From the NCBI GenBank assembly GCA_025765595.1, contig JAIVFH010000493.1:1-17440 (forward strand): a stretch of DNA of 17,440 nt. The letters are read 5' to 3'. Of this stretch, positions 1-9,735 are shown piece after piece. Numbering within the stretch: the first letter of the stretch is position 1; each line of letters opens with the position of its first letter. The position numbers and the translations under genes are program-made. Under the pieces are notes generated by a model. That model ran no database searches. It saw only the letters and a list, made by a program, of their open reading frames with translations, and had not been told where the DNA came from. The DNA comes from Obelidium mucronatum. Taxonomy: Eukaryota > Chytridiomycota > Chytridiomycetes > Chytridiales > Chytriomycetaceae.

Positions 1-724
1 CAAGTTGGGAAAGACCCGAAGCCTAACCTTCAACCAAAGATCACCGCCTCTATCAAAATTCCTTTCCAATGTCTACCGCCTAATTCCAGAATCACATCAG
101 ACGCGATCATTGATACTCTTCCGTCTTCAAACGCCCATATTTCTAGTGGGCAGCCCCAACTCATTTCGACTATGAATGCGAAAAAGGGACGAGAACTTCC
201 AGTAGACCGCCTTGATCTTGTTAGCGATGGAGAGGATCATGTGAAGCGTATAAAGCTTGAAAAAAGTTTGCCGACGGCGAATATCATTCGTGATGATATC
301 AGCAACCCTGAATCTCTTGATCTTAACGATTCTCCTGAAATCGGAGTGTATTCGCCAGATCACATTCACAGATATGAGTCTGGAACTCCGATTTTCTGCA
401 AGTCATTTCAATTGCAAAAATGCAAAAACAAGAGCTGTGTTGATCCACATTATTGTCTGGTGTGTGGGAGGGATCATCAAACTAGATTTTGCAATCGGAA
501 AGTGCCTGGAGGATTCATAGCAAGTACTTTTTGCATTAAATGGTAAGAATATCGGAGCCTGTTTATATTGCTGTTAAAAGCAAATGCCCAGGACAATCGA
601 GGGCATGTGTATATGTCAGAAAGCATGTCAGAAGCTTCTGAAGAAGCACATATGCCTGGCTTGTCATTCTTCCAAGCATGGATATCTTCAATGCCCGACT
701 TTGGGGTATTCTACGTCTTTCTAA
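1..724 (+). CDS. Cys/His zinc-finger protein, 3' part (gene enters from left edge)
   Basis: The reading frame is open from base 1 through the first ATG at 172 with no stop, so the gene probably begins outside the window. By analogy with the paralogue at 3394-4331, an N-terminal coiled coil and low-complexity linker would lie upstream. Exon 1 runs to 542, then a 49-nt GT...AG intron (543-591, phase 2), then exon 2 (592-724, stop TAA). Splicing places two Cys/His clusters in series. The first follows C-x7-C-x4-C-x3-H-x-C-x2-C-x3-H-x4-C and the second reads ...C..C...C......H-x-C-x2-C-x4-H-x4-C. These look like a CCCH finger plus zinc knuckle, repeated twice, a pattern usual for RNA-binding proteins. 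Function is inferred only, and I do not recognise a named family. The 3' end lies 55 bp from the convergent transporter stop. Confidence 0.6.
543..591 (+). other. Intron of zinc-finger gene 1
   Basis: The donor is GTAAGA after the codon fragment TG and the acceptor is CCCAG. Removing these 49 nt joins two open frames in phase 2, completes a Trp codon, and yields a second Cys/His cluster matching that of the paralogue at 3394-4331. The intron sits at the same Trp codon and the same phase in both genes. Confidence 0.65.
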
Positions 725-779
725 CGCAAGATTCCAATAAATGTATTACTTTAATCATCGAAGTTACGCCAGCATCTGT

Positions 780-2953
780 TCACAATTTTAATTCACGTGT
801 CATTTCATCGACAGCGTTTTCCAATCCTTCTAACTTGTCCATATTTGCTTCCATCCATCGATGCAATGAAGTATCCAATTCAGCCGCCTCGAAATCTCCT
901 TCACGCTCCTCATTGTAAAACGCGGCCGCCGAAATAGATATTGAGGTTCTTCGAGTATACCGACTTCGCAAACTAATCGACGAGGTAGCACCGCGAAGAC
1001 TACCCCTCTGTCGAATACTCCGAAACGTTCGTATGCTTTGTGCATCTTCCGCAGCTTCAATCCTAAATATGTCTTCCTCCACGACATCAGTACCAGGCAT
1101 ATCGGGTCGATTTGCAGGATGAGGCAGAAAGGGTTGGTCCTCTTCTGTTTGCTCGGCACTTTCCACAATCCCAACAAGTTCGCGACTCTTTAGATATGCC
1201 GACAAAAAGAGCGCCATTGCCCAGAAACTTGCTTGAACAAAGAACATGTATTCCGGTTTGTTTATGGAAACTAATCCACGGTAGACAAATGGGATAAACA
1301 CTTCGGATATCAGGCTTGTACCGTATTGAAGAAGTCCAAATGCAGCAAATAGAGATCCTTGTGAAGATTCTGGAACGGACCGGGAGGATATACCACGAAT
1401 AGTGGGACCAGCTATAGAGCCCCCGGTATAAAATAGCATTAATGGGTAGAACATCCATCCTTCAGACGCGAGGCCATGACATATAAGACCAAAGCAAAAC
1501 ATAAAATAACCGTATCGGATGATTCCAAGCTCATATCGCGTCTTTACAACAAGGTTGCTTGCCTTTCCGATACTTCTCAGTAAGGCTGGGAGCACCAAGC
1601 TCAAGTAAAAGAGTCTGCAAAAAGACTTTGCCATTGAGTAGACACCGTAATCGTAGGCATCCCAACCAAACTATTTTAACTCATTAGTTTGAAGAGCATC
1701 ATGTAGGTCAAGTGCATACCCGTTGTGCAGGATACAGGAAAAACGAAAACTCATATCCAGCAGCTGCCATTCCGCTTAACGCCTGAACTAAAGCCAGGAT
1801 AAGAAGCGAATTACCCCTCCCGGGTGTCGATAGAATATCCAGAGAGCCAGCCCATGACTTGAGAAAATAATTCCAAAGAAGAGGCGCAATTGGCTCATCA
1901 ATAATTGCTTCTATATTGCTGCTTGAGCTTCTGCTTGGTCTCCGGTTTGTGGATTGAGCTAGAGGTCCATTCGTCTGCTTCAATGTCTCTGGAAGTACAA
2001 AGTAGAAATACAGCAGAGCCATAACATCCAAAGACAGAGTTATAATATAGACAGTGATTAATCCCGTTTTCTGAAGATATATGTGGGTTAAGAGATAATA
2101 TGTGAAAGGAAAATAAAGGAACTCATACCCTGTAAAGCATACCACCCAAAAACGGACCCAACGTAAAAGCAATAAATGAAACAACATCCATTATTAAAAG
2201 CGTTTGTGTTCTATTGGCTGGAGTACTTGTGTCTGCAATAAACGCGTATCCCGCCATCATCAACACCCCATATCCACCCATGAATCCTTGAATCAAGTTT
2301 GAAACAACCAGAAACCATAAACTCATATCTGCGAATGCAACTCCGAGAACAAAAATGGAATCTAGGATAGCGGCTAGAATCGGAACTATAACCATCGTTC
2401 TCCTACCAAGCCGATCCACAAGTCGACCCATCAGCGGAAGTAGCAAAAACGCTGGCACAGAAGAAACGAGGCCAATGATTTGGGACCAAGCTGCAGTTTG
2501 GGATACCACTTTGTTTCTGCTTGCGCAAGTCTTGTAGTCCGGCAATCCGTTCCCAGACTCCGAAAAGAGTAACGTTTGATTCCAGAAGTAGTTACTCTCG
2601 TATTCGAGATTGTGGGTCGTATTATTCAAGTTGGTTTCCGATAACCCCGACTTTGGCCAAGCACCAGCTGCTCGAGCGTCATCACTATCGCCAAGCTGTT
2701 TGCACACAGTCAGAATCAGAAACTGAGAAAATGCGGATCCGCCCATCGAAGCGCCCAGTTGGTGAATAAACATTGGCGGAATAATCAAGAACGGCGACTT
2801 CCAGTTGAAGTTTTCCCATATTGAATTTGGGTTTACATGATTGAACTCTTGGTTTCCGGAAGAAGCTTCGCTTTGGTCGGATTCAATGTCAAATTCAAGG
2901 GGCGTTTCGCTGGGGATGTCCCTTGGCGGTGTTTCTGGAGGAGACCGAAGCAT
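780..2953 (-). CDS. Major facilitator superfamily transporter, three exons, 688 aa
   Basis: Exons are 2953-2129, 2070-1720 and 1670-780. The introns, 2128-2071 (58 nt) and 1719-1671 (49 nt), are both phase 0 with GTATG donors. The joined frame is uninterrupted from ATG 2953 to the stop at 780. A ~50-residue cytosolic N-terminus precedes a first membrane helix near residues 52-85. A loop with two N-glycosylation sequons (about residues 111 and 125) follows. The MFS motif A (GRLVDRLGRR, residues 176-185) comes after the next helix pair, and a second signature (ADTSTPANR) follows around 240-248. After a charged central loop, the second half contains FGWDAYDYG, as seen in SLC46/tetracycline-efflux-like MFS proteins. 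The hydrophilic tail is Ser/Arg- and acid-rich. The membrane role is well supported. The substrate is not readable: SLC46-like (folate/heme carrier-like) or drug efflux are both possible. Confidence 0.85.
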
Positions 2954-3393
2954 TCGCCACTTGTTTTTAAATTTGATTTCAGATTCTCTTACCTCGGTCT
3001 AGACTCGGTCTAAACAGCCTTACGCTCATTCGCTAATTAAGTTAGAACGCGGTGCCGATAGGCATTCTTTGTTGCCGCACTGGCAACGTGGAATAGCCTG
3101 GAATAGCATGATTCGTGGTGCAAAACACAAATCTAAAAATTGTAAGTTGAACGATTTTAGTCGGTCTAAGTGTTGTTTGGATTGGTATATACTTTGTATT
3201 GCGATATTTAGTACACGTCGTGATTGTTATCTATTCTTCTCGGGAATTCTTCTGCAAACCGCTGCCTTAAAACGAGGGCATATTGCAACGAGCGCGTATT
3301 GGAGCTACCGCATTGCTTGTATAAAGTGTTTATAGGTGAGTCATGACGCGTTTTAATGGAGAAAAGAGAGGAAATAATAAAGAAGAATAATAA
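2954..3393. promoter_or_regulatory. Divergent intergenic region between transporter and zinc-finger gene 2
   Basis: The 440 bp between two divergent start codons must hold both promoters. A short direct repeat, ctcggtcta, occurs at 2993-3001 and 3004-3012, and a third related copy, tcggtcta, at 3161-3168. A TATAAAG sequence lies at 3320-3326, about 70 bp upstream of the plus-strand ATG, and could be a TATA element. A strong donor-like GTGAGT at 3336-3341 has no acceptor at a usable distance before the ATG. No convincing gene was found here. Confidence 0.4.
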
Positions 3394-4331
3394 ATGGATC
3401 TACCGCCCCTAGACGAATCCCCAGAAGTAATGCGCATTCTGCAACTTCGAATTATCGAATTAGAAGCAGCTGTCGTGTCTTTGACGGATCGGATCGATCG
3501 TTTGACTGCCGAAGACTCTCGTCAGGACAGCATCCAACTTCTTCAAACCCCTCCTACTTCAATCAGCAAGCAACTATCTGCTGGTTCTGGCCATATACCT
3601 AGCTTCGGGAAGCCTTATGCTCAAAGCCAAAGCCCTGTCCTTCAACAACACCATCAACATCAGCATCAATCTCAACTCCACCATTCGGTCCACATGGATC
3701 GAATGTCCTTAATCGATTCAGCAACATCATCGGGCGACCCCTTGCATGCTTCCTCGCCACTTGGAACAACACGAAAGAGAGATCGGTCACCAGACACCAA
3801 CGCGAACCAAGCACAACCAGGAAACCGCCATTTGGACAACTTCAAGAAACGTGATTATTCTCCTTCGGCTTCCAGCTCTAGATCAAGTGATCTGACTCCA
3901 TCCAATGCGCCAAGAGCAGATCGCGTCAACCCAAGCCCATCGGCGCGAGTCTCAGCGTCTGGAAGCAACCGAATGATGAAACCAGCTCAGATTTGTTACA
4001 CGTACAACTTGAATCTTACATGCAGACCGAATTGCCCGCACCGCCATGAGTGCTTGATTTGTTCTGGATCGCATCAAATGACTGCAAATCCAGGTAGCGG
4101 TAATTGTCCACAAATGAACGAGTTTACCAAAAGTTGCTGTCCATTGTGGTATGTTTGTAAACTTTGATATCATAGACTCACCCTTTGAATGCACAATGAA
4201 AATTTTCCTCCTCATTTTGTTGCAGGAATTGCGGAAGCAAGTTGACACACCCCAAGCAGTGTCCCTTGAGGCATTCCATTTGTGTACGATGCAAATCAGA
4301 GGCACATGCTGCCTTTGAATGCCCAAAATGA
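3394..4331 (+). CDS. Coiled-coil/zinc-finger protein, two exons, 286 aa
   Basis: Exon 1 runs 3394-4148, followed by a 77-nt intron 4149-4225 (GTATGT...TTGCAG, phase 2) and exon 2 4226-4331 (stop TGA). Residues ~5-45 form a probable leucine/isoleucine heptad coiled coil. Residues ~48-190 are low-complexity, rich in Ser, Pro, Gln and His, with an R/S-D/P-rich patch resembling a nuclear disordered linker. The C-terminus holds two Cys/His clusters. The first is C-x8-C-x3-C-x3-H-x-C-x2-C-x3-H, and the second, completed by splicing, is C-x9-C-x3-H-x2-C-x2-C-x4-H-x4-C. This suggests RNA or nucleic-acid binding, but no specific function can be assigned. It is the paralogue of the gene at the left edge. 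Without splicing the protein would stop five codons into the intron and lose the second cluster. Confidence 0.7.
4149..4225 (+). other. Intron of zinc-finger gene 2
   Basis: The donor is GTATGT and the acceptor TTGTTGCAG, 77 nt, phase 2, splitting a Trp codon. The position is homologous to the 49-nt intron of the left-edge paralogue. Its removal restores a Cys/His-rich C-terminus. Confidence 0.75.
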
Positions 4332-4471
4332 AGTCGAAACAACGAAACAGCAGCCCCCTCTATTTTTATTCATTTTTAGAATTTTGAAGCAAAGGATTCG
4401 TGTATTAGAATCGGCATATAGGTTATCTGATTAGGTGCCATCACCTTTATCGAGTAGTAGGGTGTTGTTAT
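4332..4471. other. Short spacer between zinc-finger gene 2 and the LTR element
   Basis: These 140 bp are AT-rich and probably the 3' untranslated region of the preceding gene. No ORF of note was seen. The last bases before the LTR are ...ggtgttgttat. Confidence 0.5.
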
Positions 4472-5609
4472 TGTTACAAGTACAACCGAAACAAGATACG
4501 AAGGCTCCGATTCGAATTAGATTAAGAGTCTTCGTCGCTGCCGTTGCACAGGATAGATGATAGATGTGTGTGTGTGTGTAGAAGAATAGATGGTTCGACT
4601 ACGACAGTATTCCGACAGCGTGTGTGACGACAAGCGGCCGGTGCTGAATTATGGGCGGTCGACAAATCCTAATTAAACCTTCAAACAGCGCGTCAATAAT
4701 TCGTTCCACGCGCGGCAAGGCAAATCAAGGGTCGAGGAAGCGGTGGTAGTACCTTCAAACAGCGCGTCAATAATTCGTTCCACGCGCGGCAAGGCAAATC
4801 AAGGGTCGAGGAAGCGGTGGTAGTACCTTTAGGTTCAAAGACAAGGATAAACAAGTGTCAGAACCCAAGTCAAGCCAAGCACAAGCCACCAACGATTCAA
4901 AGTACCTTCAAACAGCGCGTCAATAATTCGTTCCACGCGCGGCAAGGCAAATCAAGGGTCGAGGAAGCGGTGGTAGTACCTAATGAGAGCGATTTGATAG
5001 CGTCACAATCGACAGAGGAGAAGGATGGGAGTTTTAACAACAGGTAGTTTTGGGATTTATTAAACAATAAGAAAGGATACCTTTAGGTTCAAAGACAAGG
5101 ATAAACAAGTGTCAGAACCCAAGTCAAGCCAAGCACAAGCCACCAACGATTCAAAGTACCTAAACCACCATAAGACAACAATTCCCACCAGGCCCATTCA
5201 AAACTACCTTCAAACAGCGCGTCAATAATTCGTTCCACGCGCGGCAAGGCAAATCAAGGGTCGAGGAAGCGGTGGTAGTACCTTCAAAGCATTCCAACCA
5301 ATCAGCAAGGCACAACAACCCAAAACACCATCCAACAAAACCCCAAACCTAATGAGAGCGATTTGATAGCGTCACAATCGACAGAGGAGAAGGATGGGAG
5401 TTTTAACAACAGGTAGTTTTGGGATAAAAAAAAAAGAAAAAGGAGCCAAGCATGGAGAAAATAGGATTCACCAAATTCCACCCCAAATAACCAAGCAATT
5501 TCAAACAAGGGGAAAAAACAAGAAATGGGGAAAAATCACGAAATTTAATAAATGTGAAAGGAAGTAAACTAATACTAATAATAAAACCGCTTCCGGCAAG
5601 GGTGTAACA
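4472..5609 (-). repeat. 3' LTR (left copy), 1138 bp
   Basis: It starts TGTTACAAG and ends GGGTGTAACA on the plus strand. It matches the right LTR throughout apart from one extra 74-bp module. Internally it is a mosaic whose blocks all begin with ACCT: A 4677-4750, A 4751-4824, B 4825-4903, A 4904-4977, C 4978-5056 plus a 22-bp tail, B 5079-5157, D 5158-5205, A 5206-5279, E 5280-5346, C 5347-5425. A is 74 bp, B and C are 79 bp each. A (TG)n tract is at 4565-4579 and an A/G-rich run near 5425-5444. The 3' end of pol is only 20 bp away, and no clear polypurine tract separates them. Confidence 0.93.
4677..4824. repeat. Tandem 74-bp duplication unique to the left LTR
   Basis: Two head-to-tail copies of a 74-bp unit beginning ACCTTCAAACAGCG lie at 4677-4750 and 4751-4824. 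The corresponding place in the right LTR (12844-12917) has one copy. The extra copy accounts exactly for the 74-bp length difference (1138 versus 1064). Further single copies of the same unit lie at 4904-4977 and 5206-5279. Confidence 0.95.
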
Positions 5610-5629
5610 GTCCTTTGAACCAGCGGTAG

Positions 5630-8600
5630 CTACGCGTCGCCCCCTGACGCGGAGAGAATAGCAGCAGCACCAGATTCCAAGTCCATGGCAGAGTCAACTT
5701 GTTGCAGAATACAAGACTCGGAAACGTTAATCAGCGACTGGAATGGATCCTCGATAACACCGGCAAGGACGTCAGCAAAGATCGGGTCATCAGGCAGCGG
5801 ATCGACGTCTTCCTCATCCCAGAACAGCACAGTAGACTTGAAAACCAGCGGCGGCTGCCAGAGACACAGATGATCACCAGAGTAGCAACGTCGACGGATT
5901 CGACCAGACATTTCCCGCAACACGTAAGAACCATCTCGAACTTCATGAATAATCAACGGACCGTACCACACATCCCTCAACTTTCGATGAAACTGGTCAT
6001 GAACTGCAGCATCATACACCAGAACAACATCCCCAACTTTCAACGGTTCACTCCTCAGCTGATGTTTGTGTTTCTTGTTGTAGTAATCCGCTCCACGTTT
6101 TCGACTTTCTTCAATCCTCCTCTTGATTTCCGCCAAATCCGTGTCGCGACGTTCCAACACACGCATTCGAGCTGCCAACAATTCCACCAGACTCATCCCA
6201 TCACGAAAATTAACTACAGCAAACGACTCCTTCACAAGATCCAAGTGCAGCAACGGCTGCTGACCATACACAATTTCATAAGCCGAATATCCCCGATGAT
6301 TCGTTGATATGTTGCAAGCTAACACTGCAGATGATAGACGTTCCCGCCACTTCTTCGGATTATCACGACAAGATCTTGCAAGAGCCCCAACCAGCGGCGT
6401 ATGACGACGTTCCCCCGGTCCAAGTCCCTTGTGATTATGAGTAGCAATTAGCGACACATCGATTTTGTACTCATCGTAAATAGCACGCGCATCCTTTGAA
6501 GACATGGAACTCTGGTCGAAGCAAAGACGAACTGGATACCCGTAGCGATGGAAAACATTCTTGAACATCCAGTCCATTGGCGCTGGATACAACTGACGTT
6601 TGAAAGCTTCCGCCTCCGTTAAACCACTAACACCCTCCACCATTTGCCACAACTGCGAATACCCGTTCCCCGTATTTGGCATTTCTATGAAATCCCCGTA
6701 CCAAACCATAAACATTGTCGACGGAAGTTTTGACGGCCTCACCGCTTCCCTTTCAAACTTCCACTTCATCCGTTGACAATCTTCACAACCCATCACAAAT
6801 TCTCTCACATCTCCTCTCATTGAATGCCACCAAAACCTTAACTTCAATTTCAACAACGTCCCCTCATAAGCTACATGCCCACCACCATCTCCTGCATGCG
6901 CCAGTTTGATTAATTCCAACTTCTCCTTTCTCTTTACCACCACGCGTTTTGGCACATCTTCCTTACTACGCGTAAACAACACCCCATCTCTCAAATAAAA
7001 CTTCGCTGCCCTCCTTTGAATTCTTCTTTTCTCCTCCGAGTTTGTCCCCTCAGGGAATGTCAATTCACCAAGAAACTTTGCAACCAACCCCATCTCCTTA
7101 TCTTCCGAATAATCACTTTCGACAAAAACAGCTCGAGAACCAATCCACCTGCACGCCGAACCACTTGTCAACAACATATCCAAGTTTGCATCCACCTCAT
7201 CACCATCCATCAAAGTCTCATCCGCCACATCATCATACATCCGAGTAAATGGATCAGCCACATTCTTATCCGTCTTTACAGTCGTATACCGAATGCCATA
7301 CCCCAACACTTTTGCAATCATCCGTTGCATCACAACATCGCAAGCTGCTGGATTATTGATCATTCCTTTGAGGCACTCTGAATCCCCAATAACATCCACA
7401 ACAGGAACACCGCGTAGGTACATGTCATTTCGATCCAGACCTTTGACCAGAGAGCGCATTTCTTTCTTGTGCATCGGCCATTTCAACTCGCTTTCCGTGA
7501 ACAGACCACTTGTGAAATTAGCCGGGCGAAACTTGCCGTTTTCGTCACGTTGACCAAGAACTTGACCTTCAGCTCGAAACGCGGCATCAAAGTAGAGAAT
7601 AGGTGGTCGAGAACCAAATGCAGAGTAGTCCAGAGGTGACCGAACAGGAGCCGTCATGAGAGCAACCTTGAGGTTTTCGAAGGCCAAGACTTGAGCTTCA
7701 CTCCAATTCCACTGAACTCCTTTCTTGAACAATTCGAAGAGATCCGCACTGATGAGCGAGAAATTCCGGATCCAACAGCGAAACCAACCACACAAGTACA
7801 AGAAAGACCGAAGCCGCGGAACATTTGTTGGAGTCGGGTAGCGGTGAATTGTGTCCAGCTTGACAGGATTGATTTCACGACCTTCAGGACCACAGATGAC
7901 ACCGGTAACTAGAGCTTTCATCAATCCGACATCCACTTTACTGCCACTGAACGTTAAACCCGAGAGGATGGCCCTTTCACAGAGGAATACCAAAGTCCGA
8001 CCATGCTGACGAACAAATTCTCGAATCCCATCAATCTGTGGCTCATCTGGAAGAACAGGTCCAATTCCAGAATAGGCAGTCAGGTCGTCAAAGTAGCCTT
8101 GAACATCATCGTTGGCAGGTTGAACAAACGCTGTCATAGTAACGCGATTTGCTTCAGCACAGGCGTTCTTGTCCCCTTGAGTCAATCCAGTATTTTGAAT
8201 TTGTCCCACTGGTGTATTGATGGCAAAAATAGCACGAGATTGCGGTTCCACAGTAATTTGATCGTAGTACGACAGCATATCCAGACATGACAGTAGCTTA
8301 TGACCACTAATCCTTGCAGTCATTTGTTCCATATTAGGAATAGCTCCAGGGGTACTGATGATAACATTGTTTGCATCCCTTCCATCGACAACAGGGCGGA
8401 TAGAACCGTCTTTCTTGGCTAAAGGAAACCAATTATTACCATAAGGGCTACTACAACGCTCAGACAGGCCAATTTCGAGTCGTGCAGAATAATACTCGAT
8501 AGTTTTTGCGTAAAGGACATTCGGAATTGGTCGAGTTTTCCTGTTCCAAGGCACATGAGGAACTGTATGAATCTTGACAGGATCCCCAAACTCCGGTTTC

Positions 8601-9703
8601 AAACGGCCAATCTGCTTCAACTCGAATGCAAATGCCCTTCCATATGGTAGAAAAACAGACTTCAGATAGTTGATTTCATCTTCGTGCAAGTACCCTGGGA
8701 ATAACTTCCGCGACTTCTCGAATAGTTTATCCAATCGCTCGGATGTCCAACGCAATTCGACTGGATTATCTGGAATAACTACCGGATCCGGATACTTGTG
8801 AGCCACACTGCCACCAACAATACGATTTGCTTTTGGTATATGGTAAGGAATAGACAATTCGACCAAGACAGGGACATGATCCGAACATGGGATGTGGTAA
8901 CCGTGGACACATGACAGGACCTTGATATCCTTTGAGACAAAAACATAGTCGAAACGCATTCCATGGTTGTTCCTTCGATCATAGTGGAACCAGGTCGTGA
9001 ATGACACCTCCAGTGGTGAAATCTTGCGATAACAGTCCTGCAACATCCCCGAAAACATTCGCATCCAGTCCCTCTCATTCTGACGAAATCCGGATGAAAT
9101 CAAAGTTTCGACTTTAGGGTGAATGTCCAGAGTTTCTTGAGCAATGTTGAAGTCCCCACCAAGAATCACAGTTCGACCTTCAGATTCCAATTCTTCGACA
9201 CGAGCGAGGACAGCAAGGGTGAATTTCTCCTTATAGGGCAGCCGGGCATCGTTGTTTCGACTAGCATTCGGGAAGTACGCATTCACGATGGAAATATGGT
9301 CGACCCAGACTTCAAGATATCGCCCTTCACAGTCGACAGGACTCCAATGCGGAAGAAGAGTAGCAAACTCATATGTGGCAAATACACTCTTCCGGAGGAG
9401 CGTCATAACACCATTTCGGCCCTTTCCTGTCCCCACTTCTTCATGCGGAAACTGCGAATGCAAGACATGGAATGATTGAAAGTCTTGCTCCCTGGCACAG
9501 AACTTCTTCAAGGCTTCACTGTCAATTTTCGACTCTTGTAGAAGGACAACATCATAAGACAGGAGCTCCAATAAACTCTCCCGCTTCATATGTTTAACAG
9601 CGTTCCGAACTGAGTTGGGGTTCCAGCAAGCAACACGCAAGTTTAGTGCCAGACCCTGTTCATGCTCCAACCCAGCAGACATCGCAGTAGTAGTAGTATG
9701 CAT
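5630..9703 (-). CDS. pol: Pol polyprotein: EEP endonuclease - reverse transcriptase - RNase H - integrase
   Basis: The frame is open from 9757 to the TAG at 5630. The first ATG is at 9703, 33 nt past the gag stop, and the frame is -1 relative to gag. Residues are numbered from codon 9736. An exonuclease III/AP-endonuclease fold spans ~32-296: WNPNS 38-42, LQE 66-68, NAYFPN 152-157, GDFN 194-197, RFDY 261-264, SDH 285-287. Reverse transcriptase spans ~395-600, with LDMLSYYDQI as motif A and YFDD 548-551 as the catalytic centre. RNase H spans ~711-830 with acidic residues near D717, E759, D785 and D828. Integrase has an HHCC finger (H947, H954, C984, C987) and a DDE core (D1015, D1074, E1109). 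A GPY/F-like module lies near 1258-1280. No aspartic protease and no chromodomain was seen. Role: copying element RNA to cDNA and inserting it. Translation of pol requires a -1 frameshift or reinitiation. Confidence 0.93.
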   Translation of the reverse strand: MHTTTTAMSAGLEHEQGLALNLRVACWNPNSVRNAVKHMKRESLLELLSYDVVLLQESKIDSEALKKFCAREQDFQSFHVLHSQFPHEEVGTGKGRNGVMTLLRKSVFATYEFATLLPHWSPVDCEGRYLEVWVDHISIVNAYFPNASRNNDARLPYKEKFTLAVLARVEELESEGRTVILGGDFNIAQETLDIHPKVETLISSGFRQNERDWMRMFSGMLQDCYRKISPLEVSFTTWFHYDRRNNHGMRFDYVFVSKDIKVLSCVHGYHIPCSDHVPVLVELSIPYHIPKANRIVGGSVAHKYPDPVVIPDNPVELRWTSERLDKLFEKSRKLFPGYLHEDEINYLKSVFLPYGRAFAFELKQIGRLKPEFGDPVKIHTVPHVPWNRKTRPIPNVLYAKTIEYYSARLEIGLSERCSSPYGNNWFPLAKKDGSIRPVVDGRDANNVIISTPGAIPNMEQMTARISGHKLLSCLDMLSYYDQITVEPQSRAIFAINTPVGQIQNTGLTQGDKNACAEANRVTMTAFVQPANDDVQGYFDDLTAYSGIGPVLPDEPQIDGIREFVRQHGRTLVFLCERAILSGLTFSGSKVDVGLMKALVTGVICGPEGREINPVKLDTIHRYPTPTNVPRLRSFLYLCGWFRCWIRNFSLISADLFELFKKGVQWNWSEAQVLAFENLKVALMTAPVRSPLDYSAFGSRPPILYFDAAFRAEGQVLGQRDENGKFRPANFTSGLFTESELKWPMHKKEMRSLVKGLDRNDMYLRGVPVVDVIGDSECLKGMINNPAACDVVMQRMIAKVLGYGIRYTTVKTDKNVADPFTRMYDDVADETLMDGDEVDANLDMLLTSGSACRWIGSRAVFVESDYSEDKEMGLVAKFLGELTFPEGTNSEEKRRIQRRAAKFYLRDGVLFTRSKEDVPKRVVVKRKEKLELIKLAHAGDGGGHVAYEGTLLKLKLRFWWHSMRGDVREFVMGCEDCQRMKWKFEREAVRPSKLPSTMFMVWYGDFIEMPNTGNGYSQLWQMVEGVSGLTEAEAFKRQLYPAPMDWMFKNVFHRYGYPVRLCFDQSSMSSKDARAIYDEYKIDVSLIATHNHKGLGPGERRHTPLVGALARSCRDNPKKWRERLSSAVLACNISTNHRGYSAYEIVYGQQPLLHLDLVKESFAVVNFRDGMSLVELLAARMRVLERRDTDLAEIKRRIEESRKRGADYYNKKHKHQLRSEPLKVGDVVLVYDAAVHDQFHRKLRDVWYGPLIIHEVRDGSYVLREMSGRIRRRCYSGDHLCLWQPPLVFKSTVLFWDEEDVDPLPDDPIFADVLAGVIEDPFQSLINVSESCILQQVDSAMDLESGAAAILSASGGDA

Positions 9704-9735
9704 TTGGTATTTTACGGCCAGTTGCGATCTAGCCA

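Noticed and set aside
172..174. ATG taken as the true start of the left zinc-finger gene
   Set aside because: The frame is open all the way to base 1 and the paralogue has a long N-terminal region, so this ATG is probably internal.
3069..3335. 88-codon open frame in the divergent intergenic region
   Set aside because: It starts with TTG, has an odd Cys-rich, AT-driven composition, and overlaps the likely promoter. No support for coding.
3336..3370. 5'UTR intron of zinc-finger gene 2 with a strong GTGAGT donor
   Set aside because: The nearest AG acceptors before the ATG would give an intron of about 35 nt, shorter than any other intron seen here.
4817..5047. 76-codon plus-strand frame in both LTRs
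   Set aside because: It starts with GTG, is antisense to the element, and is built from repeat modules A, B and C.
5302..5508. 68-codon hydrophobic frame in the element sense, present identically in both LTRs
   Set aside because: It starts with TTG, not ATG, and its identity between the LTRs only reflects LTR identity. It spans several repeat modules and resembles no protein.
5610..5629. Polypurine tract next to the 3' LTR
   Set aside because: Only six consecutive purines (AAAGGA in the element sense) are present. Too short to call.
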